Part shown: piece after piece, positions 49,558 to 57,455 of the stretch
Layout of the letters: the number at the start of each line of letters is the position of its first letter
Position numbering within the stretch: the first letter of the stretch is position 1
Source: Acidimicrobiia bacterium
Lineage (GTDB): Bacteria > Actinomycetota > Acidimicrobiia > Spongiisociales > ZC4RG35
DNA length: 64,000 bases
Reading direction: 5' to 3'
Assembly (NCBI GenBank): GCA_017577575.1
Contig: PKRG01000012.1
Coordinates: 1-64,000 of the forward strand
Position numbers and translations under genes: made by a program
The notes under the pieces: model-generated
The model's database searches: none
Seen by the model: the letters and a program-made list of their open reading frames with translations, nothing else
What the model was told of the DNA's origin: nothing

Positions 49558-50253
49558 TTGGAAGTCATCCCCGCCGTCGACGTGCTCGAGGGCAAGGTCG
49601 TGCGCCTGTTCCGCGGTGACTACACGCGGGTGACCGAATACGGGTCCGACCCGGTGGCCACCGCCCGGGCGTGGCTGGAGGAGGGCGCCGAGCGGGTCCA
49701 CGTCGTCGACCTCGAGGGAGCCCGGTCGGGCGAGCCCGACTACTCGCTGTGGGATGCTCTGGGAGCGGCGGGCGTGCCCTTCCAGGCGGGCGGTGGCATT
49801 CGGACCCCCGAGATCGCACGACGCGTGCTGGACCTCGGCGCGCAGAGAGTGGTGATGGGCACGGCCGCCGTGTGGCAGCCGGAGCTGCTCGCCGGGCTGG
49901 GGGAGAGGTGCGTGGCGGCCGTGGACGTGCGCGGCGACAAGGCCACCGGTGCCGGCTGGATGGACGAGGGCAGGTCGCTCGACTCGGTTCTCGACGGGCT
50001 CTCGCAGGTCGGGGTGATCCGCCTCCTGGTCACCGGCATCGGCCGGGACGGCACGCTGGAGGGAGCCGACGTCGACCTGACCCGCAGGGTGGTCGAAGAC
50101 GGCCGTTTCCGGGTGATCGCATCGGGAGGGGTGGGCACGCTCAGCGACCTCGACCCGCTGGCGGCCCTCGGCTGCGAGGCGGTGGTGGTGGGGCGGGCCC
50201 TCTACGACCGCCGTTTCACGCTGGCCGAGGCACGGGCCCATCTCCGCGGCTGA
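49558..50253 (+). CDS. hisA: Phosphoribosyl isomerase HisA (possibly PriA-type)
   Basis: A 231-residue (beta/alpha)8 isomerase: VIPAVDVLEGKVVRLFRGDY, VHVVDLEGARSGEPD, FQAGGGIRTPE, AAVDVRGDKATGAGW, VTGIGRDGTLEGAD and VIASGGVGTL. Actinobacteria often use one PriA enzyme for both HisA and TrpF reactions; the sequence alone does not settle which. The start is TTG 49558, placed 8 bases after AGGAGG. It is the only his gene on this strand, sharing the operator region with hisR. Confidence 0.93.
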   Translation: MEVIPAVDVLEGKVVRLFRGDYTRVTEYGSDPVATARAWLEEGAERVHVVDLEGARSGEPDYSLWDALGAAGVPFQAGGGIRTPEIARRVLDLGAQRVVMGTAAVWQPELLAGLGERCVAAVDVRGDKATGAGWMDEGRSLDSVLDGLSQVGVIRLLVTGIGRDGTLEGADVDLTRRVVEDGRFRVIASGGVGTLSDLDPLAALGCEAVVVGRALYDRRFTLAEARAHLRG

Positions 50254-50273
50254 CCGCCGGTAGCCTCTCTGCC

Positions 50274-51191
50274 GTGCAACCCTTCCGATTCGGAGCGATG
50301 GTCGGCCGGGCCGGATCGCGCCAGGAGTGGCTCGACCAGATCCGCATGGCCGAAGACCTCGGCTACTCCACCCTGTTCATCTCCGACCACTTCTCGGACA
50401 AGCTCGCCCCGCTGCCGGCGTTGGCCATGGCCGCCGAGCACACCTCCCTGAACATCGGCACGCTGGTGCTGGCCAACGACTTCCGTCACCCCGCCGTCGT
50501 GGCGAAGGAGGCGGCCACCGTCGACCTGCTGTCCGGCGGCCGGCTGGAGCTCGGCATCGGGACCGGCTGGGACGAGGCCGACTACGCCGCCTCCGGCATA
50601 CGAAAGGACCCTCCCCGGGTCCAGGTCGACCGTTTCGAGGAGGCGGTCGTGGTGCTGAAAGAGACGTGGGCGGACGGCCCGGTCGACTTCGACGGCGACC
50701 ACTACCGGGTGCACCATGCCGGCCTGCCCAAGCCCGGGCCGGGACGGCCCACCCTCCTCATAGGGGGCGGGGGGCGCCGGATGCTGGGGATCGCAGCCCG
50801 CCACGCCGACATCGTCGGCGTCTCCGCCGGGCAGATCACCAACCGCGAGGAGCTGCGAGACCGCCTCGCCCGCTCGGGCGAGCTGATCGACGCCAAGATC
50901 GAGCGGGTCAGGCAAGTGGCCGGGGAGCGGTTCGCCCGTCTCGAGCTGAACGTCCTCGTCTTCGGAACCGAGGTGGGCGATCGCCGCCGGGGTGCCGAGA
51001 AGCTGGCCGAGGCGTACCGCACCGAGCCCGAGGCCATCCTCGCCTCGCCGCACTTCCTGGCGGGCACCCCCGAGGAGATCGCCGCCGACCTGGTCGAGCG
51101 TCGCCGGCGATGGGGTTTCAACTACCCGGTGATCCAGCAGCAGTCGCTGCGCGACTTCGCCCCGGTCGTCGAGCTCCTGGCGGGCTCATAG
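50274..51191 (+). CDS. LLM-class F420-dependent oxidoreductase
   Basis: A 305-residue luciferase-like monooxygenase-fold protein: FGAMVGRAGSRQEWLDQIRMAEDLGYSTLFISDHF at the N-terminus, LNIGTLVLANDFRHPAVVAKEAATVDLLSGGRLELGIGTGWDEADY at about residues 60-105, and PTLLIGGGGRRMLGIAARHADIVG. It fits the F420-dependent TIGR03621 group. The start is GTG 50274, with TAGCCT 7 bases upstream as a leaderless-type promoter. The stop overlaps the AAA gene stop (TCATAG, 51186-51191). Substrate unknown. Confidence 0.9.
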   Translation: MQPFRFGAMVGRAGSRQEWLDQIRMAEDLGYSTLFISDHFSDKLAPLPALAMAAEHTSLNIGTLVLANDFRHPAVVAKEAATVDLLSGGRLELGIGTGWDEADYAASGIRKDPPRVQVDRFEEAVVVLKETWADGPVDFDGDHYRVHHAGLPKPGPGRPTLLIGGGGRRMLGIAARHADIVGVSAGQITNREELRDRLARSGELIDAKIERVRQVAGERFARLELNVLVFGTEVGDRRRGAEKLAEAYRTEPEAILASPHFLAGTPEEIAADLVERRRRWGFNYPVIQQQSLRDFAPVVELLAGS

Positions 51192-53207
51192 GAACCGTTC
51201 CCGAGCCTGCATCAGGTCGGTGAGCGTGACCTCACGGGCCGAGGTGTCGCGACGGAGGGCGGTCAGCGCCGCCTCCCGCAGCATCCCTTCCAGGTCGGCG
51301 AAAGACAGCCCTTCGGTCATCTCCGCCAGCTCGTCCAGGTCGACGTCGTCGGCGAACGGGACGTCGGTGATGTCGAGCATCGCCCGACGGGCGGTGACGT
51401 CGGGCAGGCCCAGCTCGATGTGCGTCTCGAACCGGCCGCTCCGCAGCAGCGCCGGGTCGATCAGGTCGGGGCGGTTGGTGGCGCCGATGACCGCCACGTC
51501 GCCCCGCTCGGTGACGCCGTCCAGCTCGGTGAGGAGGGCGGCGACGACCGAGTCGGTGACGCTCGTCGTCGACCGGCCCCGCACCGGGGCCAGGGCGTCC
51601 AGCTCGTCGAAGAAGATGATCGACGGTGCAGCGGTGCGGGCCCGGGCGAAGACGTCGCGCACGCCGCGCTCGGACTCGCCCACGTACTTGTCGAGCAGCT
51701 CCGCCCCCTTGATGGGGAAGAAGGCTGCGCCGGCCTCGTGGGCCACGGCCTTGACGATGAACGTCTTTCCGGTCCCGGGCGGCCCATGGAGGAGGATGCC
51801 GCGGGGCGGGTCGATGCCCAGGGCGCGGAACCGCTCCGGCTGGGAGATCGGCCAGATCACCGCCTCGGTGAGCCGCTGCTTCACCTCCACGAGGTCGGCG
51901 ACCCGATCGAACCCGTGGGAGGGGATCTCGCCGATCGACACCGAGCCGAGCGAAGGGGTGGTGTCGCGGATGGCGTCGAGGATCTCGGCGGTGGTGAGCG
52001 CACCCCCTCGCCGGGCCAGGCCGGCGGAGGCGTGGAGCACCGCCCCCACGATGTCGGTGCCCGAGAACCCCGCCGAGCGGGCGGCGAGGGTGGCGTAGTC
52101 GACGTCGTTCACCGGGACGTCGGCTAGTGCGGCCTGGAATAGGAGGCGGCGACGCTCCAGATCCGGCGGGGGAATGGAGAGCGAGCGGGGCAGGAGCGGG
52201 TTCGACGCCAATGCCGGGTCGATCGTGCCCAAAGAGGCAGCGCCCAGGACCACGGCGAGCCCGCGCCGCTCGGCCACCGAGTCCAGGAACCAGCGGAAGA
52301 CGGCGCCGAACTGGGTGCGGTAGTTGGACAGGGCGTCGTCGCCGGTGAGCAGCTCGACGCGGTCGATGAAGATCACGCCCTGGTCGCCGGCCTTCGCCAG
52401 CGCCCCCTGGAGGACGTCCAGGAGGCGCTCGGGCTTGAAGATCCGGTCCAGCTCCACTTCGTGGATGGCCACGGCCACGTCGGAGGCGGCGGCGCGGACG
52501 AGCTCGGGGCGGCCGCACCCCGGCGGGCCGACCACCCACACACCGGCGACCCGGGGCAGCCCCCAGGTGGCGGGGAGGTCCCGCGGGGAGGTGAGGAGCG
52601 TGAGCCAACCGGCGAGCAGCTCCCGCTGGCTCTCCAGGCCGGCGAGGAGGGCGGCGTCGCTGGTCACCCTCTCCTGGCCGCGAGCCGCAGGCGGCGTGGC
52701 GGGCTCGCCGGGCTGGTCTTCGGCGACACCCGTCGGCGGCGAGGGTGGCGCGGCCTCGGCGGGGGCGGGCGCCGGCCGGTCGGCCAGCCCCACGACCCGC
52801 GTCGCCGGCCCCACCGTCCCTGCTCCGCCGGGTATGACCTCGGCGATACGCGCCTCGCCGCCTCCCGGCAGGTCGATGTGGTCTCCGGTGCTGACCGGTC
52901 GGCCCTGCCACGCCGCCACCAACCCGGCCGGGTCGTCGGGCGTCTGCTCCTGGTCGAGCACGACGACGGCGGCGTTGGCCAGCACCGCCCGGGTCACGTC
53001 GACGCTGGAGCCGGCCGACACCCCGGCGTTGCGTTGGGCCTGCGGGCCCAACAGCAGCGCGGTGGGCTCGGGCACGGTGCCGGCCTTGACCAGAACGTGG
53101 GTCTTTCCCACCGCCACGACGCCGCCGTAGGGCAGGCCCAGCGTCTTGAGCAGCGTGGCGTCGGCGGTGGCCACCGGGTCGGCCCCGGGACGGACGATGA
53201 AACGCAT
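51186..53207 (-). CDS. CDC48/VCP-like tandem AAA ATPase with degenerate first module
   Basis: A 673-residue protein. Residues 1-150 resemble a CDC48 N-terminal double-psi barrel (LKTLGLPYGGVVAVGKTHVLVKAG; NAGVSAGSSVDVTRA). The first AAA module (about residues 200-395) has a non-consensus Walker A (GPPGCGRPELV, lysine replaced by arginine) and Walker B (GVIFIDRVELL, glutamate replaced by arginine). The second module (about 430-670) is intact: GPPGTGKTFIVKAVAHEAG, IIFFDELDALAP, GATNRPDLIDPALLRSGRFE. The start is ATG 53207, with TAACCT 8 bases upstream; that promoter lies over the end of the exonuclease gene. It likely remodels proteins; no partner is visible. Confidence 0.88.
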   Translation of the reverse strand: MRFIVRPGADPVATADATLLKTLGLPYGGVVAVGKTHVLVKAGTVPEPTALLLGPQAQRNAGVSAGSSVDVTRAVLANAAVVVLDQEQTPDDPAGLVAAWQGRPVSTGDHIDLPGGGEARIAEVIPGGAGTVGPATRVVGLADRPAPAPAEAAPPSPPTGVAEDQPGEPATPPAARGQERVTSDAALLAGLESQRELLAGWLTLLTSPRDLPATWGLPRVAGVWVVGPPGCGRPELVRAAASDVAVAIHEVELDRIFKPERLLDVLQGALAKAGDQGVIFIDRVELLTGDDALSNYRTQFGAVFRWFLDSVAERRGLAVVLGAASLGTIDPALASNPLLPRSLSIPPPDLERRRLLFQAALADVPVNDVDYATLAARSAGFSGTDIVGAVLHASAGLARRGGALTTAEILDAIRDTTPSLGSVSIGEIPSHGFDRVADLVEVKQRLTEAVIWPISQPERFRALGIDPPRGILLHGPPGTGKTFIVKAVAHEAGAAFFPIKGAELLDKYVGESERGVRDVFARARTAAPSIIFFDELDALAPVRGRSTTSVTDSVVAALLTELDGVTERGDVAVIGATNRPDLIDPALLRSGRFETHIELGLPDVTARRAMLDITDVPFADDVDLDELAEMTEGLSFADLEGMLREAALTALRRDTSAREVTLTDLMQARERFL

Positions 53208-53218
53208 CGAGAGCAAGG

Positions 53219-54859
53219 TTAGGAGGCAGACGCGCCCGTGCCCGCCAGCGTCGGCACCGGCCGGGCCGGGAGGCGGAGCGGCCCGTCGGAGTGGAGCAGG
53301 CGGACGCCCTCCGAGCACAGCCAGCGCCACAACAGGTGGGCCTCCTCGGCGGCGAGTGCGTCGGGCGGCACCGGGGTGTCCGCCTCGTCGTCCGTGTCCA
53401 CCACCGTGAGGGGAGGCCCGCTGGCCCCCCGCCACGAATGGACCAGGCGTCCCCGGCGGATCAGCACGCGCTCTCCGTCGGCACCCAGCACCTCGATGGT
53501 CCCGGCTTCGCGCAGCGCCTGCCACGCCCGCCGGCGCTCCAGTGCCCGCGCCAGGGCCCGGTGGCGGTCGCGGACCACGGCGGCCTCCTCGAAGCGCTGC
53601 TCGGCGGCGAGGCGCTCCATCCGCTCGGCGAGGGGCTCCAGCAGCAGCTCGGGACGGGACGAGATGCCCTCTTGGACGAGCTCGACCACCGGGGCGTACT
53701 CGTCCTGGGTCAGGGTCCCGTCGCACGGGCACAGCGCCACCCCGAGCTGTGCCATGGCGCAGGTCGTGGAGCGGGAACCGGGCCGGCCGGTGCAGCGGCG
53801 GATCGGGACCGCGTCCCACAACGCCAACAGGACGGTCTCGGCGGAGCGGCGGGTGCGGAACGGCCCCAGATAGCAGTCACCGTCTTCTCTGAGCGTGCGC
53901 ACCAGCGAGAGGCGGGGAAACGCCTCCCGGGTGAGTTTCACGAAATGGGACGCCTTGGGTGGGCGCGACCGGCGGTTGTAGCGGGGTCGGTGGGAGTGGA
54001 TCATCCGCAACTCGATCACCTCCGCCTCGATGGCCGTGTCGCAGACCCGGTAGTCGATCGAATGCAGCTCCCGCATCATGTCGGCCACCGAGCGGCGATC
54101 GTCGCCGTAGAAGTAGGAGCGGACGCGGGAGCGGAGGTTCGTGGCCTTGCCGACGTAGAAGGTCCGCCCATCGCGGTCCTTGAACATGTACACGCCGGGC
54201 CGGCGGGGCAGGTCGTCGGCGAGTGAGATCTTGCGGTAGTGGGCCGAGCCCCGGGCGGTCGGCAGCTGGAGGAGGTCGTCGAGAGCGGTGACACCCAGCG
54301 ATCCGGCCCGTTCCAACAGCCCCCACAGCACGTAGGCGGCGGCGCGGGCGTCGTCCAGCGCCCGATGGGTGGGGGCGACGGGGGAGCGGAAGTGGGCGGC
54401 GAGAGTGGACAGCTTCAGGTTGCGGACCTCGTCGCGGACGAGCCTCCGGGCCAGGGCGACCGTGTCGAGGGTGCGGTTCGAGATCTTCGGGTACCCGAGT
54501 CGGCGGGCGGCGGCGTCGAGGAACGACAGGTCGAAGCGGAGGTTGTGGCCCACGACCACCGAGTCGCCGATGAACTCGAGGAGCGAGGGGAGCACCGCCT
54601 CGATCGGGGGCGCGTTCACCACCATGGCCTGGGTGATACCGGTGAGGATCGTGATGGAAGGCGGGATCGGCACCCCCGGGTCGACCAGCGTCTGGAACGT
54701 GGCGATCTCCTCGCCCATCCGGTAGCGAGCGGCCCCGACCTCGGTTATCTCACAGGACGCCGCCGAACCTCCGGTCGTCTCGAGGTCGAGGACGCAGAAT
54801 GTGACGTCGGACAACGGCACACCCAGGTCGTCGAAGCTGGGCTGGTAGGCGACCGACAT
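53219..54859 (-). CDS. DnaQ-like (DEDD) exonuclease fused to a UvrC-type GIY-YIG endonuclease
   Basis: A 546-residue DNA-repair fusion. Exonuclease part: FCVLDLETTGGSAASCEITEVG (D-x-E), VVGHNLRFDLSFLDAAARRL (D), THRALDDARAAAYV (H-x4-D), giving the DEDD metal set. GIY-YIG part (about residues 210-300): RPGVYMFKDRDGRTFYVGKATNLRSRVRSYFYG and the catalytic-type glutamate in EAEVIELRMIHSHRPRYN. The C-terminus resembles UvrC/Cho tails. A similar fusion exists in mycobacteria. A perfect SOS box lies in its promoter. The start is ATG 54859. Confidence 0.92.
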   Translation of the reverse strand: MSVAYQPSFDDLGVPLSDVTFCVLDLETTGGSAASCEITEVGAARYRMGEEIATFQTLVDPGVPIPPSITILTGITQAMVVNAPPIEAVLPSLLEFIGDSVVVGHNLRFDLSFLDAAARRLGYPKISNRTLDTVALARRLVRDEVRNLKLSTLAAHFRSPVAPTHRALDDARAAAYVLWGLLERAGSLGVTALDDLLQLPTARGSAHYRKISLADDLPRRPGVYMFKDRDGRTFYVGKATNLRSRVRSYFYGDDRRSVADMMRELHSIDYRVCDTAIEAEVIELRMIHSHRPRYNRRSRPPKASHFVKLTREAFPRLSLVRTLREDGDCYLGPFRTRRSAETVLLALWDAVPIRRCTGRPGSRSTTCAMAQLGVALCPCDGTLTQDEYAPVVELVQEGISSRPELLLEPLAERMERLAAEQRFEEAAVVRDRHRALARALERRRAWQALREAGTIEVLGADGERVLIRRGRLVHSWRGASGPPLTVVDTDDEADTPVPPDALAAEEAHLLWRWLCSEGVRLLHSDGPLRLPARPVPTLAGTGASAS

Positions 54860-54870
54860 GCTGCCGCAGA

Positions 54871-54899
54871 CTTCTACTCGAACACATGTTCGATAGCAA
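54871..54899 (-). promoter_or_regulatory. SOS (LexA) box within the promoter of the exonuclease/nuclease gene
   Basis: TCGAAC-ACAT-GTTCGA (54878-54893) is a perfect actinobacterial LexA box. TTGCTA (minus-strand -35, 54894-54899) and TAGAAG (-10, 54871-54876) flank it with a 17-base spacer, so LexA would occupy the spacer and block RNA polymerase. Confidence 0.9.
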
Positions 54900-54919
54900 G
54901 TCTTTCCAGGTGGGGCGGG

Positions 54920-55687
54920 TCAGGAGTGGCGGCGCTGGCGGACCGCCTCGTAGAGGACGATGCCGGCGGTGACGGAGGCGTTCAGGCTGTCGACCCGACC
55001 GTACATCGGGACCCTGACACGGATTGCGGCGGCATCGAGCATGCGTTGGCTGAGCCCGGTCGCCTCCGCCCCGACGGCGAGGGCGACGGCGCCGGTGAGG
55101 TCGGTGGCCCACAGCTCGGAGGCGGCATCGGGGGTGGTCGCCACCAGGCGCACCTGGCTGGCTTCGAGCCAGCCGAGGGCCTCGTCGTGGGAGGCGACCG
55201 CCACCGGCACGGTGAAGAGCGCCCCCTGGCTGGCCCGGACCACGTTGGGGTTGTGGACGTCGGTGGCGGGGTCGGCCACCACCACGAGGTCCACGCCGGC
55301 GGCGTCGGCGGTGCGCAGCATCGCTCCCAGGTTGCCCGGCTTCTCGATCCCCTCCACCACCAGCACCAGCCCGTCGGGTGGGAGGGTGTGGGATCCGAGC
55401 GCCGTGTCGAGATGGCGGGCCACGGCGAGCACCCCGTCGGGGTTCTGGCGAATGGACGCTCGCCGAAACGGCGCCTCCGCCATCTCGATCACCGGGGCTT
55501 CGGTGATCGGAGCCTCCCCGCCGAGGGGCGGCGACACGACCACGCGCTGGATGTCCACGCCGGCCGCCACCGCCAAGGACACCTCCCTGCGGCCTTCGAT
55601 CACGAATGTCCCGGTGGCGTCGCGATGGCGGCGCTCCCGGAGACGGACGAGCTCTTTGACCAGCGGGTTGGACGTGGAGGTGATCAT
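54920..55687 (-). CDS. SpoU/TrmH-family RNA 2'-O-methyltransferase
   Basis: A 255-residue methyltransferase: N-terminal substrate-binding part (MITSTSNPLVKELVRLRERRHRDATGTFVIEG) and a SPOUT domain with VLVVEGIEKPGNLGAMLRTADAAGVD, LAVGAEATGLSQRMLDAA and VRVPMYGRVDSLNASVTAGIVLYEAVRQR forming the knotted AdoMet site. It probably methylates rRNA or tRNA ribose; the target base is not identifiable. The start at ATG 55687 overlaps the sigma-factor stop (ATGA). Confidence 0.92.
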   Translation of the reverse strand: MITSTSNPLVKELVRLRERRHRDATGTFVIEGRREVSLAVAAGVDIQRVVVSPPLGGEAPITEAPVIEMAEAPFRRASIRQNPDGVLAVARHLDTALGSHTLPPDGLVLVVEGIEKPGNLGAMLRTADAAGVDLVVVADPATDVHNPNVVRASQGALFTVPVAVASHDEALGWLEASQVRLVATTPDAASELWATDLTGAVALAVGAEATGLSQRMLDAAAIRVRVPMYGRVDSLNASVTAGIVLYEAVRQRRHS

Positions 55688-56250
55688 CTCCCGTCCTCGA
55701 GGCGCCGGAAGGCCTCCTCCAGGCGTTTTCGCGCCCGGTGGCATGCCACCCGCACGGTCCCGACCGTCGCCCCCAACCGGGTTCCGATCTCCTCGTACTC
55801 CAGTCCCTCCACCTCTCGCATCCACAGCAGTTCGCGGTCCTTGAGGCTGAGGGCGCTCATGGCGAGGCGTATCAGGTCGTGTTCGTGGCTCGCCATCGCC
55901 CGCTCCTCCGGCGTCTGGGGGGAGACGTTGGCGTCGTTCGCCTCCTTGCGCCGTCGGTACCGGCGCAGGGCCGTGCGCATCCGGTTGCGGGCGATCGTCC
56001 AGAACCACGCCTCGAACGCCTCGGGGTCGCGCAGGTTCGTGAAGTTTCGGACCATGCCTTCGAGCGCGTCGGAGACGATCTCGTGGACGAGATCCGGCGG
56101 CATCCCCACGCCGTGATAGAAGGCGACCAGCCGAGGGTGCCCGGCCGCCAGGACACGCCCCATCGCGTGGCGGTCGCCATCGCGGGCGGCCACGACATCG
56201 TCGGAGGGAGGTGGCCAATGGGAGGGGGCATCGGCCGGGTGCGGGATCAC
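55684..56250 (-). CDS. ECF-type RNA polymerase sigma factor
   Basis: A 188-residue sigma-70 family factor. Region 2: HEIVSDALEGMVRNFTNLRDPEAFEAWFWTIARNRMRTALRRYRRRK; region 4: LSLKDRELLWMREVEGLEYEEIGTRLGATVGTVRVACHRARKRLEEAF. The start is placed at GTG 56250, 6 bases after a TATCCT -10 element, giving a leaderless message; a TTG at 56283 would add 11 residues but overlaps that promoter. The preceding gene (repeat-tailed membrane protein) may act as its anti-sigma factor, which is inference. No typical anti-sigma zinc motif is visible. Confidence 0.88.
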   Translation of the reverse strand: MIPHPADAPSHWPPPSDDVVAARDGDRHAMGRVLAAGHPRLVAFYHGVGMPPDLVHEIVSDALEGMVRNFTNLRDPEAFEAWFWTIARNRMRTALRRYRRRKEANDANVSPQTPEERAMASHEHDLIRLAMSALSLKDRELLWMREVEGLEYEEIGTRLGATVGTVRVACHRARKRLEEAFRRLEDGR

Positions 56251-56256
56251 CCGGTC

Positions 56257-56283
56257 AGGATACGTCGGCGTGCCCGAAGTCAA
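56257..56283 (-). promoter_or_regulatory. Leaderless-type promoter of the ECF sigma gene
   Basis: TTGACT (56278-56283) and TATCCT (56257-56262) are spaced 15 bases apart; TATCCT ends 6 bases before GTG 56250. The plus-strand block TCACCCGGTCAGGATA here (56247-56262) is identical to the one before marR. Confidence 0.6.
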
Positions 56284-56292
56284 CCCCGCGGC

Positions 56293-57381
56293 TCAGGGCT
56301 TCGAATTGCCCTTCCCCGGATTCGACCCGCCCTGGCCCGGTGGGGTCTGGCCCTGTCCGGGCGGGGCCTTGTCCTGTCCGGGCGGGGTCTTGTCCTGTCC
56401 GGGCGGGGTCTTGTCCTGTCCGGGCGGGGTCTTGTCCTGTCCGGGCGGGGTCTTGTCCTGTCCGGGCGGGGTCTCGTCTTGTCCGGGTGGGGTCGCGTCT
56501 TGCCCTGATGGGGTCTGGTTCTGCCCGGGTGCCCCGTCCTGGCCCGACGGATCGGCCTCCTCCCCGGTCCCGCCATTGGTGCCGGTCTCCGCTCCCGGTT
56601 GGCCGGCGTGGTCGGGCTTTCCGGTGTCGGAGGCGTGGTCGGGTCTTCCGGTGTCGGAGGCGTGGTCGGGTCTTCCGGTGTCGGAGGCGTGGTCGGGTCT
56701 TCCGGTGTCGGAGGCGTGGTCGGGTCTTCCGGTGTCGGAGGCGTGGTCGGGCTTTCCGGTCTCCGTGGCATGCGCCGGGCGGTCGACAGCCCGAGGCGGC
56801 GTCGCCGCAGCCTGTTCTGTGGCCTGGGATGCGACCAGGCTCACCGCCGCCAACGCCTCTTCACGGCTCCGGGGGTCGTCGGCCGAAGCCAGGATCCCGA
56901 AGCCGGTGACGAGAGTGCGGGCGTGGGCCCCGAGCAGCTCGCCGTCGAGGTCTGCCGACAACACCAGCGCCGCCGCATGTGCGACCTCGGGCACGTCGGA
57001 GGCCTCGGCCAGCACCTGCAACGCGCCGGTGGGGTCGCCCCGCTCCAGCAGGACCTCGGCTTCCCGCGCCCGCTCCGCCGTGTGGTCGGCGCGGCCGAAC
57101 AGGGCGGCAACGCGCTCGTAGGCCCGGTCGAGGACGTAGAGCCGGTCGCCGGGAACGGCGTTGTCGGCGATGGCTGCGGCGGCGAAGTTGAGGACCGAGA
57201 AAGCGGCCATCAGCGCCCCCGACACCTGGATCCTCCACGCCAGCGGACGCCGGCGACGGGCTAGCCCGGCCTCTTCGGCCCTCCCGATCGCCGCCATCGC
57301 CGCCACGCGGCTGCGAGCCGGCGACACGGCCGAGGCGATGTCGTCGGCGTAGCGTCTCAGATGGTCGGTGGGGTCGGCCAT
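56293..57381 (-). CDS. Membrane protein with DUF5667-like domain and long repetitive C-terminal tail
   Basis: A 362-residue protein: a basic cytoplasmic N-terminus, one transmembrane helix (GALMAAFSVLNFAAAAI near residues 55-71), a helical extracytoplasmic domain (VPGDRLYVLDRAYERVAALFGRADHTAERAREAEVLLERG, DUF5667-like), then a low-complexity tail: six DHASDTG units and a run of TPPGQDK units ending in GGSNPGKGNSKP. The tail is acidic and proline-rich, suited to spanning the cell wall. Its stop lies 43 bases before the sigma start, so a role as anti-sigma or signal sensor is possible but unproven. Confidence 0.78.
   Translation of the reverse strand: MADPTDHLRRYADDIASAVSPARSRVAAMAAIGRAEEAGLARRRRPLAWRIQVSGALMAAFSVLNFAAAAIADNAVPGDRLYVLDRAYERVAALFGRADHTAERAREAEVLLERGDPTGALQVLAEASDVPEVAHAAALVLSADLDGELLGAHARTLVTGFGILASADDPRSREEALAAVSLVASQATEQAAATPPRAVDRPAHATETGKPDHASDTGRPDHASDTGRPDHASDTGRPDHASDTGRPDHASDTGKPDHAGQPGAETGTNGGTGEEADPSGQDGAPGQNQTPSGQDATPPGQDETPPGQDKTPPGQDKTPPGQDKTPPGQDKTPPGQDKAPPGQGQTPPGQGGSNPGKGNSKP
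56335..56510 (-). repeat. 21-base coding tandem repeats (TPPGQDK units)
   Basis: About seven to eight near-identical 21-base units (plus-strand reading GCGGGGTCTTGTCCTGTCCGG) encode the TPPGQD(K/E/A) stretch of the tail. Units drift at the ends (TPSGQDA, APPGQGQ). The near-identity of middle units implies recent expansion or gene conversion. Confidence 0.9.
56605..56762 (-). repeat. 27-base coding tandem repeats (PDHASDTGR units)
   Basis: About six near-identical 27-base units encode PDHASDTG(R/K). They differ only at the R/K codons at the ends of the run. Same gene as the 21-base repeats, separated by a linker. Unit length is a multiple of three, so repeat-number changes keep the frame. Confidence 0.9.
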
Positions 57382-57455
57382 GGCAGGGTCGCGGTGCGGG
57401 TCGGTCGGAAGGCTCGAGGAGTCAGTCTCGCCGTGTCAGCCGACGTTACAAGCGG

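Noticed and set aside
56340..56770. Short tandem repeats that could suggest a CRISPR array
   Set aside because: Units are 21 and 27 bases with no unique spacers, are multiples of three, and encode a regular amino-acid tail in a real gene.
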